A stretch of DNA of 64,000 nt from Cunninghamella blakesleeana (GCA_017871115.1 JAFCIZ010000006.1:4340001-4404000), one strand, 5' to 3'. Numbered from the stretch's first letter, positions 28,115-39,189 are shown. Numbers and translations: made by a program. The notes: generated from the sequence alone by a model not told the origin.

Positions 28115-30231
28115 TTAATTGACAGATGGGTCTTGACTATTTTTTGATAAAAAGGAAGAAGCCAATACAAACATGGGTCTTAAAGGTGTTGTATTTGACG
28201 TGACAGAAGAAGGAGGCGAAGCAACATTACCCGTGACTTCCATTGGAGTACCTGGCAATGGTGATGGTGTGGAAAGATGGCTCACATCATTAAGATGACT
28301 GTCGTTAGGATTAATATTAATGTTATTGCTGCTGTTAAAAGAGGATGATGATGATGGTGATGATGATGGTTTGGATTGTCGTCTTGTATTTGCATTGCTA
28401 TTTGAATCACTGTTCATTTTTGACTTATTTGTTCGATCACTATTACTTTTATGTTTTGTTACTGGTTTTCTTCCATGCTGAGGTGACAAAAACGGTGTCG
28501 CTTCAACTATAGGCGGTAATTCTTCTAAAAACTTTGTAACATCATCCAAACTTTTAAATGCAAATACCTCTTTATTGCTTCCATCCATTGTTTTATTATT
28601 ATTGTTACTATTATTGCTATTATTACTAGTTCTATTGGATGTATTTCTAGAAGAAGGTTGTTGCTGTTTCTGTTTATTTATTAAATTATTTTTATGATTA
28701 TGATTATTATTAGTGTTAATATTATTAAGAGATGAATTGTTTATATTAGGATGCAAGTTTAGATCTGATCCCTTCATGTTAATATCTTCATCATCTATAG
28801 ATTTTGATGTTGATGCAACATGAAGAGCATTTAAGATAGCATCTGTTGTTAATCCTCCATTACTTGATGTTCGTTGTCTAGCCATACGTAATGCTCCATG
28901 AGCCAATTGTTTATTTTTACTATATCTAATAATTTTTCCGTTTGTTGATCTTTTTGGTGCTGTCATTAAATTTGTTGAAGAGATATCTTTTGAATTATCA
29001 GGTATGATCATTTGATCTTTATTCATATCAGATGATGGTGTGCTTGTTAAAGGTGTAATAGTTGGTAAATTTGTCAAATTCATTAAATTAGCATTTGGAT
29101 CAATATTCATATTATTTTCTATAGTAGTAGTAGTAGTAGAATTGGTGGTGGAGATAGTAGGTGCATTGCTATTATTATCATTTAAAGTAGTTGTAGTATT
29201 AGTATTATCTGAATTCATCCCAAGAAATCCATTATTAAACATCTGATGAAAAAGAGTCATTTCATCCATAGATGCATCTACTTGCTGAGGCATATTTATT
29301 GCTGAGTTTATAACATCCTGCTGTTGATGCTGTTGTTGTTGTTGTTGATCCAGTTGTTGCTTTAATTGTTGGCACTGCATTTCTAATTCTCTTATACGTC
29401 CATGTAATTTTCCACAATAACTTTCAACATGTTGATTTACATCAACTAAGGTGCCAGTAAAAGAGCACCCTTCATGAGCAAAATGACATCGAAAGGATGA
29501 GCATTGAGTATTATGGATATGGATATCTTTACGTAAATAAGGTTTACATTTTTGAGCGTTATTTGGACAGGCTAATAATTCATAAGGGCATTCTAACCTA
29601 TGTCGATCGATTTCCATTATCCCAATTTTTTCTGTACAACCACGATGAGTATTTGGACAAGGTATACTTTGATAATTACACTATAAAATTAAATAAATCA
29701 ACAAATATATCAATAGATTAGTACATGATAATTGTAATTATATATATAATTATTCATCTTTCCATTTATATGTTTATATATTTATATATTTCGTATTTAT
29801 TTACTGATGCAGAATGGTTATCTTCCAACACGCCCTCCCAAGAACAACCAAGAGGTTTATATATACAGCGTACACGTAAACGAGATATTTGACGTTTTAC
29901 AAATTTAGATAATTGAAAACCAGTTTTATCAAGGGGTTCCATACAAGAAGGGCAAGAAAGTTTTTCATAATTGTTGATACATCTTCTACAGAACATATGA
30001 TCTATAATATAGAATAGAATATGATTTAAAAAAAAAGTTTTTTTGCTTAATATCTATTATTTTATCTTATATATATGTGTACATATCTATTTTTACCTTA
30101 TTTTAATTACCTTCAGAGCAATGAACTTGCATAGGATCATCTAATATATCTATTTATTATTATTAAACAATATAATAATATGAGGATTAAATAATCAAAT
30201 TATATACATATTCGAATTAATAAACATTTAC

Positions 30232-30270
<39 letters not shown>

Positions 30271-30334
30271 TGCAAATACCACAAATTAGATCTGGGCATG
30301 GTTCATCCAATAATATGTCTTTTATATGATTCAT
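28115..30334 (-). CDS. RING and TRAF-type zinc finger protein, probable E3 ubiquitin ligase
   Basis: Four exons (30334-30268, 30140-30111, 30001-29805, 29680-28115) join to 619 residues. The second exon is a 30-nt microexon. The N-terminal C3HC4 RING finger has ligands C18, C21, C30, H34, C37, C40, C49 and C52, and is assembled from three exons. TRAF-type zinc fingers follow (RLRVRCIYKPLGCSWEG, CPNTHRGC, HRLECPYELLACPN, CHFAHEGCSFTGTLVDVNQH). A coiled coil (IRELEMQCQQLKQQLDQ) runs into a Gln tract. The C-terminal 380 residues are Asn/Ser/Thr-rich and disordered, with basic patches (KPVTKHKSNSDR). No MATH domain is present, so it is not a classical TRAF receptor adaptor. Ubiquitin-ligase activity is inferred from the RING. 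Substrates are unknown. Confidence 0.88.
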
Positions 30335-30729
30335 ATCTAATATTATAAATGATTTATTTAATAAAAAGCAAAAAATAAATAATAAAAAATAAATAAAAAA
30401 TGAAAGAGGGAGAGAAAAAAAAAAGCAGATTGGCCGAACGCGATTTATAAAAAAGTCGTGTATACTTTTTATAAAAAATAATCACGTGAATTAAATCTCA
30501 GCTCTTTTTTTATTTTTCGGCATTTTTTCTTTCCCATTTTCTTTTTTCCTTTTTCTTTTTTATCAAATACACTATTTATTATAAAATATGTTAGCTCTGT
30601 TAATTGTTTTAAAAATACACATTTGTAATATCTTTCATAATTAATTTTTTTACACTATTTTTTCAGAGTATTTTTATTTTCCCTAAGCCTATATTAGTTT
30701 ACTATATTATAAAACCATTTTAATAGTAT
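30335..30729. promoter_or_regulatory. divergent promoter region, RING/TRAF gene and unrecognised Ser-rich gene
   Basis: The 395-bp region separates two start codons on opposite strands. It contains a pyrimidine-rich tract (about 30500-30562) typical of fungal promoters. No individual site can be named. Confidence 0.5.
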
Positions 30730-31953
30730 ATGCCTCTACGTCTATTTAATAATTTTACTTCCCAACAGATTTATCGTTTCTTTTTATCATTATTTGGAAT
30801 ATACCATGTTAACTCTATTGAAGATTCATCATCAACCTCCTCTTCTATTACTGCAACTTTCTCAAGTGAAATAGTATTAAATTCTATAATGATGATTCAA
30901 CCAATGAATGATATGGATAAATGGTCAACTTATTTTTGGATAAAACGTTTATCAGCATTATTCTATTATGTGCCTTATTATAAAACAAATAAATATTCAA
31001 ATAAAAATGCCAACCCAAATTTTATAAATACAATGACTTTATCATCACCAGTGGCAAAAATAACAGCAACAGCAAGAGCAAGAGCAACTACAGAAACAGT
31101 TTCCTCAACATTAGCATCAAATAAATTGTGTTCATCTTCATATTCGTCTACTTCTTCTAACTCAACAATAGTACCATCTATTACAGCAAATTTATCATCC
31201 TTATCTTTTAAAAATATAACCATTAATGATAATATTAACCATGAATTAACCACAAACGAATCATTATATCCATCCTTATTGTCATCATCATCTTTACAAA
31301 CGGAATTGACATTGACATCGCCACCATCACCCCCTATGATCATTTTAATAAAGCAGCTATTAATGATCCAAAAACAAACTCGTGATATTATCCATCAATT
31401 GGATCATCTGCGACCTAGTGAAATATTTACCAAATCGAGTAGGACAGCACTAGCCATTCACCAATGTCTTCGCTTTTCAACTGATATGCTTCGATCACAT
31501 TCTATTTTGGCTCTTTTAAATATCATGGGAATTCTTCAAGAATTATTAGATCATTCTCCCTCTGAATTAAAACGTCAAGTTTTTTATAAAGCAAAATTAG
31601 GTCGATTCATGATACTTGAAATGGCTACTATTTTAAAAACTTCATCATTAGCATCACTATCAACTGTTTCTTTATTTTATTATGACAAACATTATAATAA
31701 TAATAATAATAATTTGGATATAATGATCTCCCAATCATCATTATCATCAACATTATGTGAAAAGGATTTAGATTTACATCATTGGATACAGTTTTTAATA
31801 ACTTCATTACAACCTCCTACTCTAATAAATCAAGAAGGCTGGATATTGGATTGGTTAAAATTAGTGTGTATTAGTATTTCGACATATGATAAATCATGGG
31901 TTCATAGACAAGAATATGAAAATGTCATTTCTTTGGCAGCTCATTATTTATAG
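30730..31953 (+). CDS. unrecognised Ser/Thr-rich protein
   Basis: A single-exon frame of 407 residues. I do not recognise the family. The N-terminus (FTSQQIYRFFLSLFGIYHV) is helical and moderately hydrophobic. Residues about 35-55 and 100-205 are Ser/Thr/Ala-rich and look disordered. From about residue 205 to the end it is a helical, leucine-rich region (MIILIKQLLMIQKQTRDIIH, TALAIHQCLRFSTDMLRSHS, ILALLNIMGILQELLDHSP) interrupted by an Asn run. The tail WILDWLKLVCISISTYDKSW is well ordered in appearance. No catalytic motif is seen. It is convergent with DCC1, with 220 bp between the stop codons. Confidence 0.72.
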   Translation: MPLRLFNNFTSQQIYRFFLSLFGIYHVNSIEDSSSTSSSITATFSSEIVLNSIMMIQPMNDMDKWSTYFWIKRLSALFYYVPYYKTNKYSNKNANPNFINTMTLSSPVAKITATARARATTETVSSTLASNKLCSSSYSSTSSNSTIVPSITANLSSLSFKNITINDNINHELTTNESLYPSLLSSSSLQTELTLTSPPSPPMIILIKQLLMIQKQTRDIIHQLDHLRPSEIFTKSSRTALAIHQCLRFSTDMLRSHSILALLNIMGILQELLDHSPSELKRQVFYKAKLGRFMILEMATILKTSSLASLSTVSLFYYDKHYNNNNNNLDIMISQSSLSSTLCEKDLDLHHWIQFLITSLQPPTLINQEGWILDWLKLVCISISTYDKSWVHRQEYENVISLAAHYL

Positions 31954-32173
31954 CGTATTGAATTATTGTTGATATTGCCATTTTTATATTTAATTTAATT
32001 TTTAAATTATGTGATGATAATAAACGATATTATAATTATTATTTTTAAAAAAAATACAGTTATCTTTTATTTTATTTTATTTTATTTATATTAAAAAATA
32101 GTAATAATAATAATAAGCAGTGAAAACAATGATATTTTGATGTATATTTATTATAAAAAATGAAAAAAAAATT

Positions 32174-33571
32174 CTATTTTATTCTACTACCGTAAAAAGT
32201 TTTGTTTCCAAATTTTTGTAATCTAGTAAACTTCAATAATAATGCATCACGTTGTTTTTCGTCCCTGGCTATATCATCGACGTAAGGAAAAATATCTTCA
32301 GGTGACCATTGACTCTTTTCCGAAAATAAGCGAGTAAATCGCTCAGATGGTTCTGTTGGTAATTCATGAAAAGGAAAATAGGTTATGTATATTTGATTTT
32401 TTTGAATGACTTGACGTTCCGTAGTATAGTATAATCCCTTTAAAGCTGTAATATCCGGTTGAATATCTAGTACTATTTTTGTTAATCGCTCCCAATAATC
32501 CGAAAAATCTTCTATTTTCCATTCTCGTCCCTAAATAAATAAGTAATATAAAATATAAATATGGATTCATAAGTACAACGATATAATTATTATTATAATA
32601 ATAGCAATTATTTTGACAAGAAACTTACCCTTTCAGATTCCAAAATCACGTTACCCAAAAATCGACATACTTTGTAATCATCCAAACAAAGAAGAGGTTG
32701 ATTGATATCTTTGACAAAAGTCTGTAGAAAAGCCATCCGAACTACACTAGGAACATCTGCAAAATCTTGATCTAAACATAGATTAGCATCTTTTAAAGTC
32801 ATTCTACGTATATCCACATTCATGATGGTTGCATTGGTAGATAATCCATCCAACATTTGATGTAAATAAGGGTGACTGATACAACGATAATAACCATTTA
32901 ATACAAAACAATTCATATCCTCTAAAGCTTTTAATAATTCTGTTTGACTTGCCTGTATAATAGATAATAATTGTTCAAATGTATATAATTTTGGTGTTGT
33001 TATTGATGATCCTGATCCAAAATTATAATGTGATGATGAAGAAGAGGATAAGGAGGAGGATAATAAATTTTCATTTTCTGGACCTGTATACAAAGTGTCT
33101 GATAATAATGTATTTAAGCGTGTTAAACGTGGCGGACATGGTAATAACTCGACTGTATTAGATATATCGTCATGAACATGCCATTGATTTTCTTTATCGT
33201 TTCTTAAAAGTAAAAAGGAATTGGAAGTATAAACTTGTCTTACTGTATAAGTTGATACTGAGGTACATAAAACTGCTTCGTCCTCGGGCAAACCTTTAAT
33301 AGTGACACTATATGTAAATATTTTTATATGATTAAAAAAAAAATCAGTGAGTTAAAAAAAAAAGAGAGAGAGAGAATAAAAGAAAAAAGGAAAAAGGAAA
33401 ACATTATTATTAGAAAAGGTATTAAAAAAATTGATAACTTACTTTATAAAAAAAATATATTTTTGCTCACCTATCCCCAGATTCAAATTCTTGTACTAAT
33501 TCATCTGTTCCAAGTTCTATTATCTTATAACTATCTTTGTTGAAAGTTGAAGAGTATATTAATTCAGCCAT
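32174..33571 (-). CDS. DCC1: DCC1, sister chromatid cohesion protein of the Ctf18-RFC complex
   Basis: DCC1 joins CTF8 and CTF18 in the alternative clamp loader that acts on PCNA at replication forks and supports cohesion. Three exons (33571-33471, 33307-32629, 32530-32174) join in frame to 378 residues, close to the family's 380-400. Recognisable motifs are LPEDEAVLCTSVSTYTVRQV and SNSFLLL near the N-terminus, VELLPCPPRL in the middle, and the C-terminal winged-helix part REWKIEDFSDYWERL with ITALKGLYYTTERQ. A Ser-run insertion (about residue 125) is extra. A LINE poly(A) tract begins only 44 bp upstream of the start codon on the same strand, so the normal promoter may have been displaced. 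The coding frame itself is intact. Confidence 0.88.
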
Positions 33572-33601
33572 TTATATAATATGTATATCTCCAAAAAAAA
33601 T

Positions 33602-33611
33602 AAAAGTAAAA

Positions 33612-33615
<4 letters not shown>
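33602..33615. repeat. target site duplication, left copy (14 bp)
   Basis: The sequence AAAAGTAAAAAAGA lies directly against the T tract that is the LINE poly(A) tail read on the other strand. An identical copy lies at 39192-39205. The sequence is A-rich, which raises the chance of coincidence, but its position at the tail junction favours a true duplication. Confidence 0.65.

Positions 33616-33649
<34 letters not shown>
33616..33649 (-). repeat. poly(A) tail of the LINE (34 nt)
   Basis: An uninterrupted T run on the plus strand, preceded on the minus strand by ATAAATTTAAATACCATAC. It is the 3' terminus expected for target-primed reverse transcription. Confidence 0.85.
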
Positions 33650-33650
<1 letters not shown>

Positions 33651-33850
33651 TATGGTATTTAAATTTATTAAATTAAAATTCAGACGAAAGTTAATTGAAA
33701 AGTTAAATAAAATAAAGAAAAATTAAAAGAAAAATTTAAAGGTAAACACGTCATATTGAGAGGTGAAACACCGTTCTAAAATAGGATATACGATTACTAT
33801 AAATCTAATCACTATAATATATTCTATAGACTATTCTACAATTATATAAT

Positions 33851-36800
33851 CTAAAAATTATTATTACTATTCTTGAGAATACAATAATATTCAAGAATAC
33901 TTTTGTATATATTGTTAGTAATAAATGGACGTTGATATATAATGACCTGCCATATAATTTTCCATATTTGCATGATTATACAGCTAACAACGACCATAGT
34001 TTCTTGATTTATCCTTGAGGAATTTGCACCTAGGTTAAATATAAGCTCATACAGATCATGTTCATCGATAGAAATGTTAATTTCATTGGAAGTTAATACT
34101 GAAGTCCATAATCTTTTAATTCTTTGACATTGGAAAAACAAATGTGAAAGATTACCTTTATCTATATTACAGAAAGGACATTGTTCAGTGCGATCTTTAT
34201 TATATCTAGCAATTGATGATGGTGAGTTAAGTTTTTTGTTGATTAACCTGTACCAAATTGTTCTTGCTTCAGGATATGTTTTGATGCTCCAAAATTTTTT
34301 CCAAGATGATGATGATATATATTCAATAGGTGAAGGATGTAGAGTCGTGTAGATTATATTATACCTTAATGTCTTAGATGAATATTTTTTCCATGAATCC
34401 ATCAACTGAAATTTGTGTAAAAAGTTGGTATCATTAATAATATTAACATCTTCATTATTTATCTTGATCATTGATGAAAAGGATGATGTTAGTATTATTG
34501 TCCTTTTTTCAATGTCTTTATGTAATCTTTTATTAAGACCAGGAAATGTTAGATTATCTGTTGTTTGTTTCTTCCTTATATTACCTATATCCTTATCAAA
34601 CACGAAGAAGTCTGAGACAGTTTTCCTATAGTGTTGTTTAGAATATAACCAATGGTTAGGAGGTATGAATGCCATAATTTTGACAATTGGTAAATATAAT
34701 GCAGTAGATGCTGAGCATTTTATATTTTTTCCAATGAAGCCAAAGTGATCGATAGTATCGCATATACCTGACAACATGTAGGGGAACTTATATAAATGAT
34801 TTAAACGTAAACTTGGGAATAGTAAAGGTAACCAAATAGAGTCCGATCTAGCAGCCATTTTTAAGTGATGAAGTAAGATAGCCGAACACATAGAATGGTT
34901 GTTTACAGATTCTATTATTGATTTAATCCATCTTTGTTTCAGTACCATAGATTGAGCCAAAGGGTCTAGTACACCAAGGCCACCTTTATTAATAGGGAGG
35001 CAGAGGGAAGAGTAAGAAGCTTTAGGAGAAAACCGGTGCCATATAAAATTGTATATTATCGATCTTAACTTGTAAAAGAAAGATTTGTTTGGATTAAATA
35101 GACGAAGGTGATACCAAATCATAGATAATATTAACGTATTTAAAATAGTAACCCGGCCACGTAGTGATAGGTTTCTTTGTTTATATATGTTACATTTAAT
35201 TTCAATATTATATAGCAACTTCTTTTGATAATACTTCCGTTGTGCATTTGTCATAATCATAGGAAAGCCCAGGTATGATAAAGGGATATCAAACTGTTGA
35301 TCACACCATTGAGATATATTATAATCATTAAGAGCATTCACCCATACTAAATCCTTTTTACCAGAAAGAGGAAAAGCAATTGTTTTATCCACATTAACCT
35401 TTGCGTTTGATACTTTCATATAAGATGTTAGATGTGATTGTAGTGAGTTAAGATCATTTTGATTATCTATGAGAACACATATATCATCTGCGTAAGCTAA
35501 AAGTTTAATTTGTTGTACTGTATCATTATTATGTATTTTGTACCCACTAAAAGTTGAGTCCTGTAAAATGTGACATAATAGAGGTTCCAATACAAAATTA
35601 AATAATATAGGTGATAGAGGATCTCCCTGACGTAATCCACGTTGTTGAATGACTGATGATGTAAAATATCCATTGACATTTATTTTGACTTGATTACCAA
35701 AAAATAACCCATGTATACATTCTACAACTAAAGGAGGAAAGCCAAATTTCAAGAGTGTTTTTTTAAGATAAACATCATAAACCCTATCATAAGCCTTTTG
35801 CTGATCCAGAAGAAGACCAATACCATTGTATTTAGATTGTTGAGCTTGTTCCATAATTAATTTTAGTGTTAAACCATTTTCAGCAATAAAGCGTTTAGGG
35901 AGAAATCCCGATTGAAAAGGATTAATGAGTTTATTAGCAATAATCTTTATCCTATCGTTCAGTATTCTTGTAAATATTTTAGCATCGCAATTAATAAGAG
36001 AGATTGGACGCCAATTAGATAGTGAGGTAAGATCACCTTTCTTTGGTAGTAAACGTACCCGAATGTCTTGCCATGATTTAGGAAAATTCTGATGAGATAA
36101 TGCTTCATTAAAGATTGACACCATCAAAGTTTTGATTTTATCATATTGAAATATGAACGATAGCATAGGGTAACCAAGTCCATCAGATCCCGGACTACTA
36201 TTAGCAGGTAGTCTAGACGCATGGTATGTAATATCTTCAAAGGTTATTGCAGTAGTTAATGATTCTTGTTGAAATGAATTAAGAGTGGGAAGATCAACCG
36301 AGTTTAAATATGTATCAATATCAAGTTCATCCACCATGTCACTATCATAAAGTTGTTGGTAATATTGATGAGTTATATTTAACATCTGATCATGATTGTT
36401 TCCTTTTATATTATCACTATCTATATCAGGAGTATTATTCAAATTTTCAATGTGTTGTTGAATAGAACGTCGTTGGTGAATTTTTTTAAGATATTTTGGT
36501 GATTTTTCCCCCTTTTCACGCCAATTAGCACCCGATCTTAGAAAAGCGATCTCAGCCATTTCTGCTTGTAAGTGACCAATTTGTTCATGATAAAAAGGTA
36601 AACGTTGAAGTCTGATAGCCAAAGGAGGTTTACTGCGTAGGAAAGCATTTCGTTTCTTCTGTAGAAATTTTAAAAGCTTGGTTCTCCAGTTAATGTATTG
36701 TCGGCCAAACTTTTGAGAAAATTTCTTAATGTTAATCTTGATCAAATCCCATATTTCCTGAGGTGATTTTTTTTCATATTCAGTAGATGTTAAGTATTTG

Positions 36801-37618
36801 TCGATTATTTGGTGTAATTTATTTTGATAATCTTTATCCTTTAAGAAGAGAGGATTTGCTTTCCATAAACCAGGTCCACTTGGTGTAGATACATGTTCCA
36901 TTTGGATTTTTACATTTAGAGAGTCATGATCCGTCCAATCATTGTTAATTTCATCAATAGCAAATGAAGTTATGTTATTTGCATAAGAGTGTTTACTGAC
37001 AAAAATATAATCGATGGTAGAGTATGATGTATCAGATCTTCTAAAGGTAGGAATGTTTTGGTGACCATTTGAAGAAAAACAGTTGTAGAAGTGTTCCTCT
37101 AAAAAAGATAACCAGTCGCCGTCAGAATTGTTTAATATATAAGATCGATTATAGGAGTAGTTAAAGTCGCCCATAATGATCATATGATTAAAGTCAATAC
37201 TTAGGTCTTGTTGATGTAGTAAAGAATATAGCTTCTTGAAGAAAGTCTTACGCAGAGCTATCTTCGCTGGAGCATAAATTACTAGTATATAGAAAGGAGT
37301 GTATATTTGTTGAGGGTGTGTTACTTGGCATAATATGGCCCGTTCTTCTTGAGGAAAAAGATTGGGAGATAATTGGTAATGATTGGAGAAGGATATAAGT
37401 CCACAATATTGTGTCCATAAACATTGCTGGGCTTGAAATTGATTAGTTATTCTATTAATGTTGGAATCGTTAATGTGAGTTTCTTGTAAGGCGAGGATAG
37501 ATGAGTTTAAAAGACGAAGGTATCTGATGAAGCTTTTTTGAGTTTTTGATTTACCCGTTTTAATTAAACTATTACAGTTTAAAGAAAATAGGTTTAAACT
37601 ATTATGTTGTTTAATCAT
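33851..37618 (-). CDS. LINE ORF2 protein: endonuclease and reverse transcriptase
   Basis: A single 1255-residue frame. The N-terminal endonuclease/exonuclease/phosphatase domain (about residues 8-240) has N14, E46 in LALQETH, D151/N153 in MGDFN, D203 in TIDYIFVSKH, and the terminal D230/H231 in TDHDSL. All catalytic positions are present. The reverse transcriptase (about 460-790) has RLLPKKGDL, SNWRPISLINCDAKIFTRIL, FQSGFLPKRF, D605 in GLLLDQQKAYDRV, RGLRQGDPLSPILF and the active-site box YADD (709-712). A C-terminal zinc-binding motif C1147-x2-C1150, H1159, C1164 (zf-RVT type) follows. There is no RNase H domain. The protein nicks DNA and copies its own RNA at the nick. Its start codon overlaps the ORF1 stop. 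Confidence 0.95.
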   Translation of the reverse strand: MIKQHNSLNLFSLNCNSLIKTGKSKTQKSFIRYLRLLNSSILALQETHINDSNINRITNQFQAQQCLWTQYCGLISFSNHYQLSPNLFPQEERAILCQVTHPQQIYTPFYILVIYAPAKIALRKTFFKKLYSLLHQQDLSIDFNHMIIMGDFNYSYNRSYILNNSDGDWLSFLEEHFYNCFSSNGHQNIPTFRRSDTSYSTIDYIFVSKHSYANNITSFAIDEINNDWTDHDSLNVKIQMEHVSTPSGPGLWKANPLFLKDKDYQNKLHQIIDKYLTSTEYEKKSPQEIWDLIKINIKKFSQKFGRQYINWRTKLLKFLQKKRNAFLRSKPPLAIRLQRLPFYHEQIGHLQAEMAEIAFLRSGANWREKGEKSPKYLKKIHQRRSIQQHIENLNNTPDIDSDNIKGNNHDQMLNITHQYYQQLYDSDMVDELDIDTYLNSVDLPTLNSFQQESLTTAITFEDITYHASRLPANSSPGSDGLGYPMLSFIFQYDKIKTLMVSIFNEALSHQNFPKSWQDIRVRLLPKKGDLTSLSNWRPISLINCDAKIFTRILNDRIKIIANKLINPFQSGFLPKRFIAENGLTLKLIMEQAQQSKYNGIGLLLDQQKAYDRVYDVYLKKTLLKFGFPPLVVECIHGLFFGNQVKINVNGYFTSSVIQQRGLRQGDPLSPILFNFVLEPLLCHILQDSTFSGYKIHNNDTVQQIKLLAYADDICVLIDNQNDLNSLQSHLTSYMKVSNAKVNVDKTIAFPLSGKKDLVWVNALNDYNISQWCDQQFDIPLSYLGFPMIMTNAQRKYYQKKLLYNIEIKCNIYKQRNLSLRGRVTILNTLILSMIWYHLRLFNPNKSFFYKLRSIIYNFIWHRFSPKASYSSLCLPINKGGLGVLDPLAQSMVLKQRWIKSIIESVNNHSMCSAILLHHLKMAARSDSIWLPLLFPSLRLNHLYKFPYMLSGICDTIDHFGFIGKNIKCSASTALYLPIVKIMAFIPPNHWLYSKQHYRKTVSDFFVFDKDIGNIRKKQTTDNLTFPGLNKRLHKDIEKRTIILTSSFSSMIKINNEDVNIINDTNFLHKFQLMDSWKKYSSKTLRYNIIYTTLHPSPIEYISSSSWKKFWSIKTYPEARTIWYRLINKKLNSPSSIARYNKDRTEQCPFCNIDKGNLSHLFFQCQRIKRLWTSVLTSNEINISIDEHDLYELIFNLGANSSRINQETMVVVSCIIMQIWKIIWQVIIYQRPFITNNIYKSILEYYCILKNSNNNF

Positions 37619-39189
37619 TACGCAGAGTAACGGGCAGGTGTCCCAGCTTTACGTTTAAGGTGTTCCCTTGAAATACCAATATTTGCATGTTTCGACATTC
37701 TGGTTGATCTGTTGTCATTAGATTCAACCGTTGTATCATCAATGACATGTGTAGAGCTGATAGATGTAGTAATAACTCCGTCCATATTATTATCCTTTTC
37801 CAAGTTATCCAAGATGTCGGTGGTTTCTTTGTTAATGAATTCTTCAATATCATTGAATGCTGAATCATATTCATCATCTATATAATCCATATCATTAACG
37901 TATCGAACACTATCATCATCATTACCATTGTTGTTATCCAGAATATTATCCCTTGTATTTTTATCATCATTTGTTGAGGATGCTGAATTATAATCAGGGC
38001 GAGGTGAATTGCCTTCAGAATGATCTCCATTGCACTTTTGTATTTCCTTATCTGAGATATTATTATCTGTTCCATGCGTTTGATGTGTGCCATCCAAATC
38101 ATTAACTATACTATGCCCTTCTCCTTCATGTGTACCAACACTTCCTATTTCTTTACAGTTTTCAGTATTGTTGTCATATTGTATTTCTTGATCCTTTTCA
38201 TTGTCTTTATATTGTTTGTCTGTATCATCTATTTTGTTAGAAATGTTATTAACTTCTGGGTGAGAATCATCTTTGTTATTGGAAGGTGATTTCCTAACTT
38301 TTTTTGCAGGAGCTCCACGAGGACAAGTGGCTGCAACATGACCCGTTTGGTTACAGTTCCAACATAGTTTGGATCGACGACTAGCCGGGCAGTCTTTTAT
38401 GATATGACCAATTTCATGACAGTATTTGCAGTAGGTTGGCATATTAGCCCAAGTGGCTTGAATAGTGAGTTTTCCTCCAAACCATTCTAATTTGTGTTGA
38501 AGTGGAGCATAATTATTTTCATTACCAATGTCAATAACTGCATATCCTGTACCCATAAATGTATCAGTGGTAGGTTCTTTGTTTACACCAAAATCAATAA
38601 CTTCACCATACATGCTAAGAGTATATTTAAGACCTCTCATAATATCTTCTTCATCCATAAAAGGGATACCGGTTAAACTCAAGCGAACTAGGTTGGTAGC
38701 TTGATTAAGAGCAATAGTAGGGTATACAATAGTGTTTGCATTCTTGAAATAAAGACCTTTATTTCTAGCCCTGTCATAATTGTCGTCTTCAGGTTTAAAG
38801 TTTACTTCCGCAAAGTTTCTAGATCCTTGTTTTCCGGGTTTAAGACCTCTACGATTCGGATATTGTTCCAGGACTAATTCCATAAATTCTAGATGAGTTA
38901 TCTTAATGTTAGTAACATCAAATATTAAGCTACCAACTGAAGGACTAGTAGCCCATATTTTTGTATAGATATGTTTTACTTTGTTTGTTTGTGTATCTGA
39001 TTGTGAACTAAGCAATTGATGTTTTTTTAAATCTTCAGAGTGATTATAAGAATAAAGTAAAGAATGACGTTCAGTATTACGACTAGCAACCTGAGCCCAG
39101 GATTGCTTGTTAGAATTATTTTTATTAAATAGAGTGGAAGGAGTACCAACTCCATCCTTAGGTATGGATTTTGAAATAGAAAAAGCCAT
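37618..39189 (-). CDS. LINE ORF1 protein: RRM-like, CCHC zinc-knuckle RNA-binding protein
   Basis: A 523-residue frame, the gag-like partner of ORF2 expected to coat the element RNA. The N-terminus has SWAQVASRN. An RRM-like region lies at about residues 168-245 (LSLTGIPFMDEEDIMRGL to GTGYAVIDI). Two CCHC knuckles follow, each C-x2-C-x4-H-x4-C: C254/C257/H262/C267 and C276/C279/H284/C289. The remaining 230 residues are acidic, Asn/Asp-rich and probably disordered. The start is the first Met after the presumed target duplication. If the element were 5'-truncated the true ORF1 could have been longer. The stop codon TAA shares its last base with the ORF2 ATG. Confidence 0.92.
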   Translation of the reverse strand: MAFSISKSIPKDGVGTPSTLFNKNNSNKQSWAQVASRNTERHSLLYSYNHSEDLKKHQLLSSQSDTQTNKVKHIYTKIWATSPSVGSLIFDVTNIKITHLEFMELVLEQYPNRRGLKPGKQGSRNFAEVNFKPEDDNYDRARNKGLYFKNANTIVYPTIALNQATNLVRLSLTGIPFMDEEDIMRGLKYTLSMYGEVIDFGVNKEPTTDTFMGTGYAVIDIGNENNYAPLQHKLEWFGGKLTIQATWANMPTYCKYCHEIGHIIKDCPASRRSKLCWNCNQTGHVAATCPRGAPAKKVRKSPSNNKDDSHPEVNNISNKIDDTDKQYKDNEKDQEIQYDNNTENCKEIGSVGTHEGEGHSIVNDLDGTHQTHGTDNNISDKEIQKCNGDHSEGNSPRPDYNSASSTNDDKNTRDNILDNNNGNDDDSVRYVNDMDYIDDEYDSAFNDIEEFINKETTDILDNLEKDNNMDGVITTSISSTHVIDDTTVESNDNRSTRMSKHANIGISREHLKRKAGTPARYSA

